A DNA stretch of 64,000 nucleotides, from positions 2,108,001-2,172,000 of the forward strand of contig CABHOK010000003.1 in NCBI GenBank assembly GCA_902168205.1, in the 5' to 3' direction. Below the pieces are notes generated by a model that ran no database searches, was not told the DNA's origin, and was given only the letters and a program-made list of their open reading frames with translations. Origin of the DNA: an uncultured Chitinophaga sp. (GTDB lineage: Bacteria; Bacteroidota; Bacteroidia; Cytophagales; Cyclobacteriaceae). Positions 62,298 to 64,000 of the stretch are shown one piece after another (within the stretch, counting starts at the first letter, position 1; each line of letters begins with the position of its first letter). The translations under genes were made by a program, and so were the position numbers.

Positions 62298-62966
62298 ATG
62301 AATAAAAGACAATACAAGGATACAGTGTATAGTGAACTGGCGCGGATCACAAAGTCTTTGGCAAATCCACACCGTATGGAAATCATAGAACTACTTGGTC
62401 AAGGAGAGTTTTCAGTTGAGCAAATAGCCGAACAAACTAATCTTACAATTGCCAATGCATCTCAACATTTACAGGTATTAAAACAGGGCCAGTTGGTAGA
62501 TATAAATCGCCAGGGAAATTTCATTTTCTACCGTCTTTCAAATGACAATGTATTCAAGGCTTGGAAGGCACTCCGTGAGTTGGGTGTCGAGCGTATCGAG
62601 GCAGTTGAGAAAGTAGTAAAAGAATTTAGGAAGTCGAAGTTCGATTTTCAATCTGTTACTATTGATGAATTGATTGAGAAAATAGATTCTGGAAAAGTCA
62701 CTGTCCTTGATGTGCGACCGGAATCAGAATATAGGCAGGGACATATAGCGAGTGCTATTTCGATTCCGATAGGAGAACTCTCTAAACGGCTTAAAGAATT
62801 ACCCAAGCGAACGGAGATCATTGCCTATTGTCGCGGCCCGTTCTGTGTATATGCAGATGAAGCTGTGTCGATACTTTTAAAGGCAGGATATAAGGCGAAT
62901 CGGTTAAACGAGGGTTTCCCTGATTGGAAATTAGAGAATCTCCCTGTTGATGTCTCTATTAGCTAA
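62298..62966 (+). CDS. ArsR-family HTH fused to rhodanese domain
   Basis: 222 aa from the ATG at 62298; an in-frame GTG at 62277 is less likely. N-terminal ArsR winged helix (~10-95; LARITKSLANPHRMEIIELLGQGEFSVEQIAEQTNLTIANASQHLQVLKQGQLVDINRQGNFIFYRL). C-terminal rhodanese (~125-220; VTVLDVRPESEYRQGHIASAISIPIGEL, active loop CRGPFC). The active-site Cys in CRGPFC could accept sulfane sulfur, making the protein a persulfide-responsive regulator (inference). The rhodanese/MBL gene follows 28 bp later, after a 17-bp direct repeat (CTAAAAGCAACTAATAA and a variant). Confidence 0.9.
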   Translation: MNKRQYKDTVYSELARITKSLANPHRMEIIELLGQGEFSVEQIAEQTNLTIANASQHLQVLKQGQLVDINRQGNFIFYRLSNDNVFKAWKALRELGVERIEAVEKVVKEFRKSKFDFQSVTIDELIEKIDSGKVTVLDVRPESEYRQGHIASAISIPIGELSKRLKELPKRTEIIAYCRGPFCVYADEAVSILLKAGYKANRLNEGFPDWKLENLPVDVSIS

Positions 62967-62994
62967 AAGCAACTAATAACTAAAAGCAACTAAC

Positions 62995-64000
62995 ATGAAA
63001 TCCGAGGAGTTAATCATTGATGTATCCACTTTGTCTCATTGGCTCCAGGAAAAACGTCCTGTGACTGTTTTAGATGTAAGGCCAATAGAGCAAAGAGAAG
63101 AGTGGGCAATAGCAGGAAGCGTTCATGCCGATATATATGACAAATTGAAAAGTGGAGATCAACATGTTTTTGATGATGTTCAATTGAGACATGATCAGCC
63201 CGTTGTTACGGTATGTGCTGCAGGGAAAACCAGCTTGATAGCCGCTGAACTGTTAAGGCAAAAGGGATATCGAGTCTATTCTCTGAAAGGAGGTATGAAA
63301 GAATGGAACTTTGCTTTCGATACAGCCGAAGTAATTTTGGGAAAGGTAAAAATTATTCAAGTAAGACGCTCATCGAAGGGTGTTCTATCATACATTATTG
63401 GATCTGATGATGAGGCATTCGTTATAGATGCAGCGCTTGATCCTCAGGTATATATGGACTTGGCAAAAGCGAATAAATGGACTATCAAGTATGTAACAGA
63501 TACTCATATACATGCTGACTATCTTTCGCGTACTCGCGAACTGGCCCAGACAAGTAATGCAAAACACTTGCTGATAAATACTGCTGGCGTTAGTTATCCA
63601 TTCACGCCTATAAATGATGGTGACCGACTCAAGGTTGGTGATGCTATTATTGAAATTATATATAGTCCCGGGCATACAGCTGAAAGTACCTCTTTCAAAC
63701 TAGGAGAAGATGCATTATTTACAGGCGACACATTGTTTACTGACGGAGTTGGTAGACCGGACCTGAAGGCCAACACTGATGAAGTCATTACACGTGCGAA
63801 GCTTCTTTATCATTCTATACACAAGCTATTAAGCTTGAATCCAGATACACTGGTGCTTCCGGCACACCTGGCATCTACTATTCCATTAGATGGTAAGTTG
63901 ATTGCCGGGAGTATTAAAGATCTAAAGAATAAACTCCAGATGCTGACGTTCGCAGAGGATGAGTTTGTAGACTATACCCAATCACGTATACCACCTACAC
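62995..64000 (+). CDS. Rhodanese - metallo-beta-lactamase fusion, persulfide-dioxygenase-like (3' end outside window)
   Basis: Open from the ATG at 62995 to the window edge, at least 335 aa. N-terminal rhodanese (~1-110; VTVLDVRPIEQREEWAIAGSVH, active loop CAAGKTS). From ~120 a metallo-beta-lactamase fold: T170HIHADYLSRTREL, SPGHTAESTSFKLGEDALFTGDTLFTDGVGRPDL and LVLPAHL. Similar to ETHE1/CstB-type enzymes that oxidise persulfide sulfur. The usual HxHxDH reads HIHADY, the last His being Tyr176; in ETHE1-type enzymes that position is not needed for the single iron. With the ArsR-rhodanese upstream it forms a sulfide/persulfide module. Confidence 0.87.
   Translation, partial: MKSEELIIDVSTLSHWLQEKRPVTVLDVRPIEQREEWAIAGSVHADIYDKLKSGDQHVFDDVQLRHDQPVVTVCAAGKTSLIAAELLRQKGYRVYSLKGGMKEWNFAFDTAEVILGKVKIIQVRRSSKGVLSYIIGSDDEAFVIDAALDPQVYMDLAKANKWTIKYVTDTHIHADYLSRTRELAQTSNAKHLLINTAGVSYPFTPINDGDRLKVGDAIIEIIYSPGHTAESTSFKLGEDALFTGDTLFTDGVGRPDLKANTDEVITRAKLLYHSIHKLLSLNPDTLVLPAHLASTIPLDGKLIAGSIKDLKNKLQMLTFAEDEFVDYTQSRIPPT

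Overview
The window comes from a chromosome of the phylum Bacteroidota, most likely order Cytophagales (inferred, not proven). The evidence is a SusC/SusD pair, several carboxypeptidase-regulatory-domain TonB receptors, promoters of the TTTG / TAnnTTTG type, weak ribosome binding sites, a tRNA without encoded CCA, and an unusual abundance of TATA-containing words and ATA codons inside genes. Gene density is high. There is no rRNA, CRISPR, prophage or insertion sequence.

Layout. 1-10 kb: a partial thioredoxin-reductase-like enzyme diverges from a membrane-bound LytTR regulator that precedes a TonB receptor. Then comes a minus-strand run of small unknown envelope genes, including a first YfiR-like protein, and a second large outer-membrane receptor. 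10-14.5 kb: a xylose locus in which a degenerate-Nudix regulator diverges from xylB and xylA. An antitoxin gene and a broken ParE/RelE toxin sit between the two xyl genes. 14.6-18.3 kb: an S41 peptidase, small secreted proteins and a Rieske oxygenase. 18.5-26.5 kb: a probable keto-sugar/glycoside catabolism operon (Gfo/Idh/MocA dehydrogenase, two TIM-barrel isomerase-like proteins, cytochrome c, DUF1080 protein, and a very large ThuA-dehydrogenase-PKD-cytochrome-CBM lipoprotein).

27-40.4 kb: an alpha-glucan locus with a lipoprotein GH13 amylase, GlgE, a TreS-maltokinase fusion, GlgB and a GH57/DUF3536 protein, followed by two membrane proteins. The TreS half has lost its catalytic nucleophile (Gly in place of Asp), so maltose may come from the amylase rather than from trehalose. 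A similar 21-22 bp sequence lies upstream of both the 18.5 kb and 27 kb operons, suggesting shared control. 41-49 kb: two convergent transport units, each starting with a YfiR-like gene (yfiR-TonB receptor on plus; yfiR-susC-susD on minus). A membrane TPR-HTH regulator diverges from the second. 51-58 kb: pgi-pfkA-glucokinase, tex and mgsA.

58-64 kb: downstream of tRNA-Met(CAT) is an accessory zone built from three diverged copies of a structured element (GGTTCGAAC-like arm, strong hairpin, TTCGAACC arm). Between and after the copies lie small regulator-plus-enzyme modules: AraC + SDR, NTF2-like + HxlR, and ArsR-rhodanese + rhodanese/metallo-beta-lactamase. The last gene runs off the window. 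Intergenic spaces elsewhere carry low-complexity word repeats, including a heptamer array of about eight units in front of glgB.
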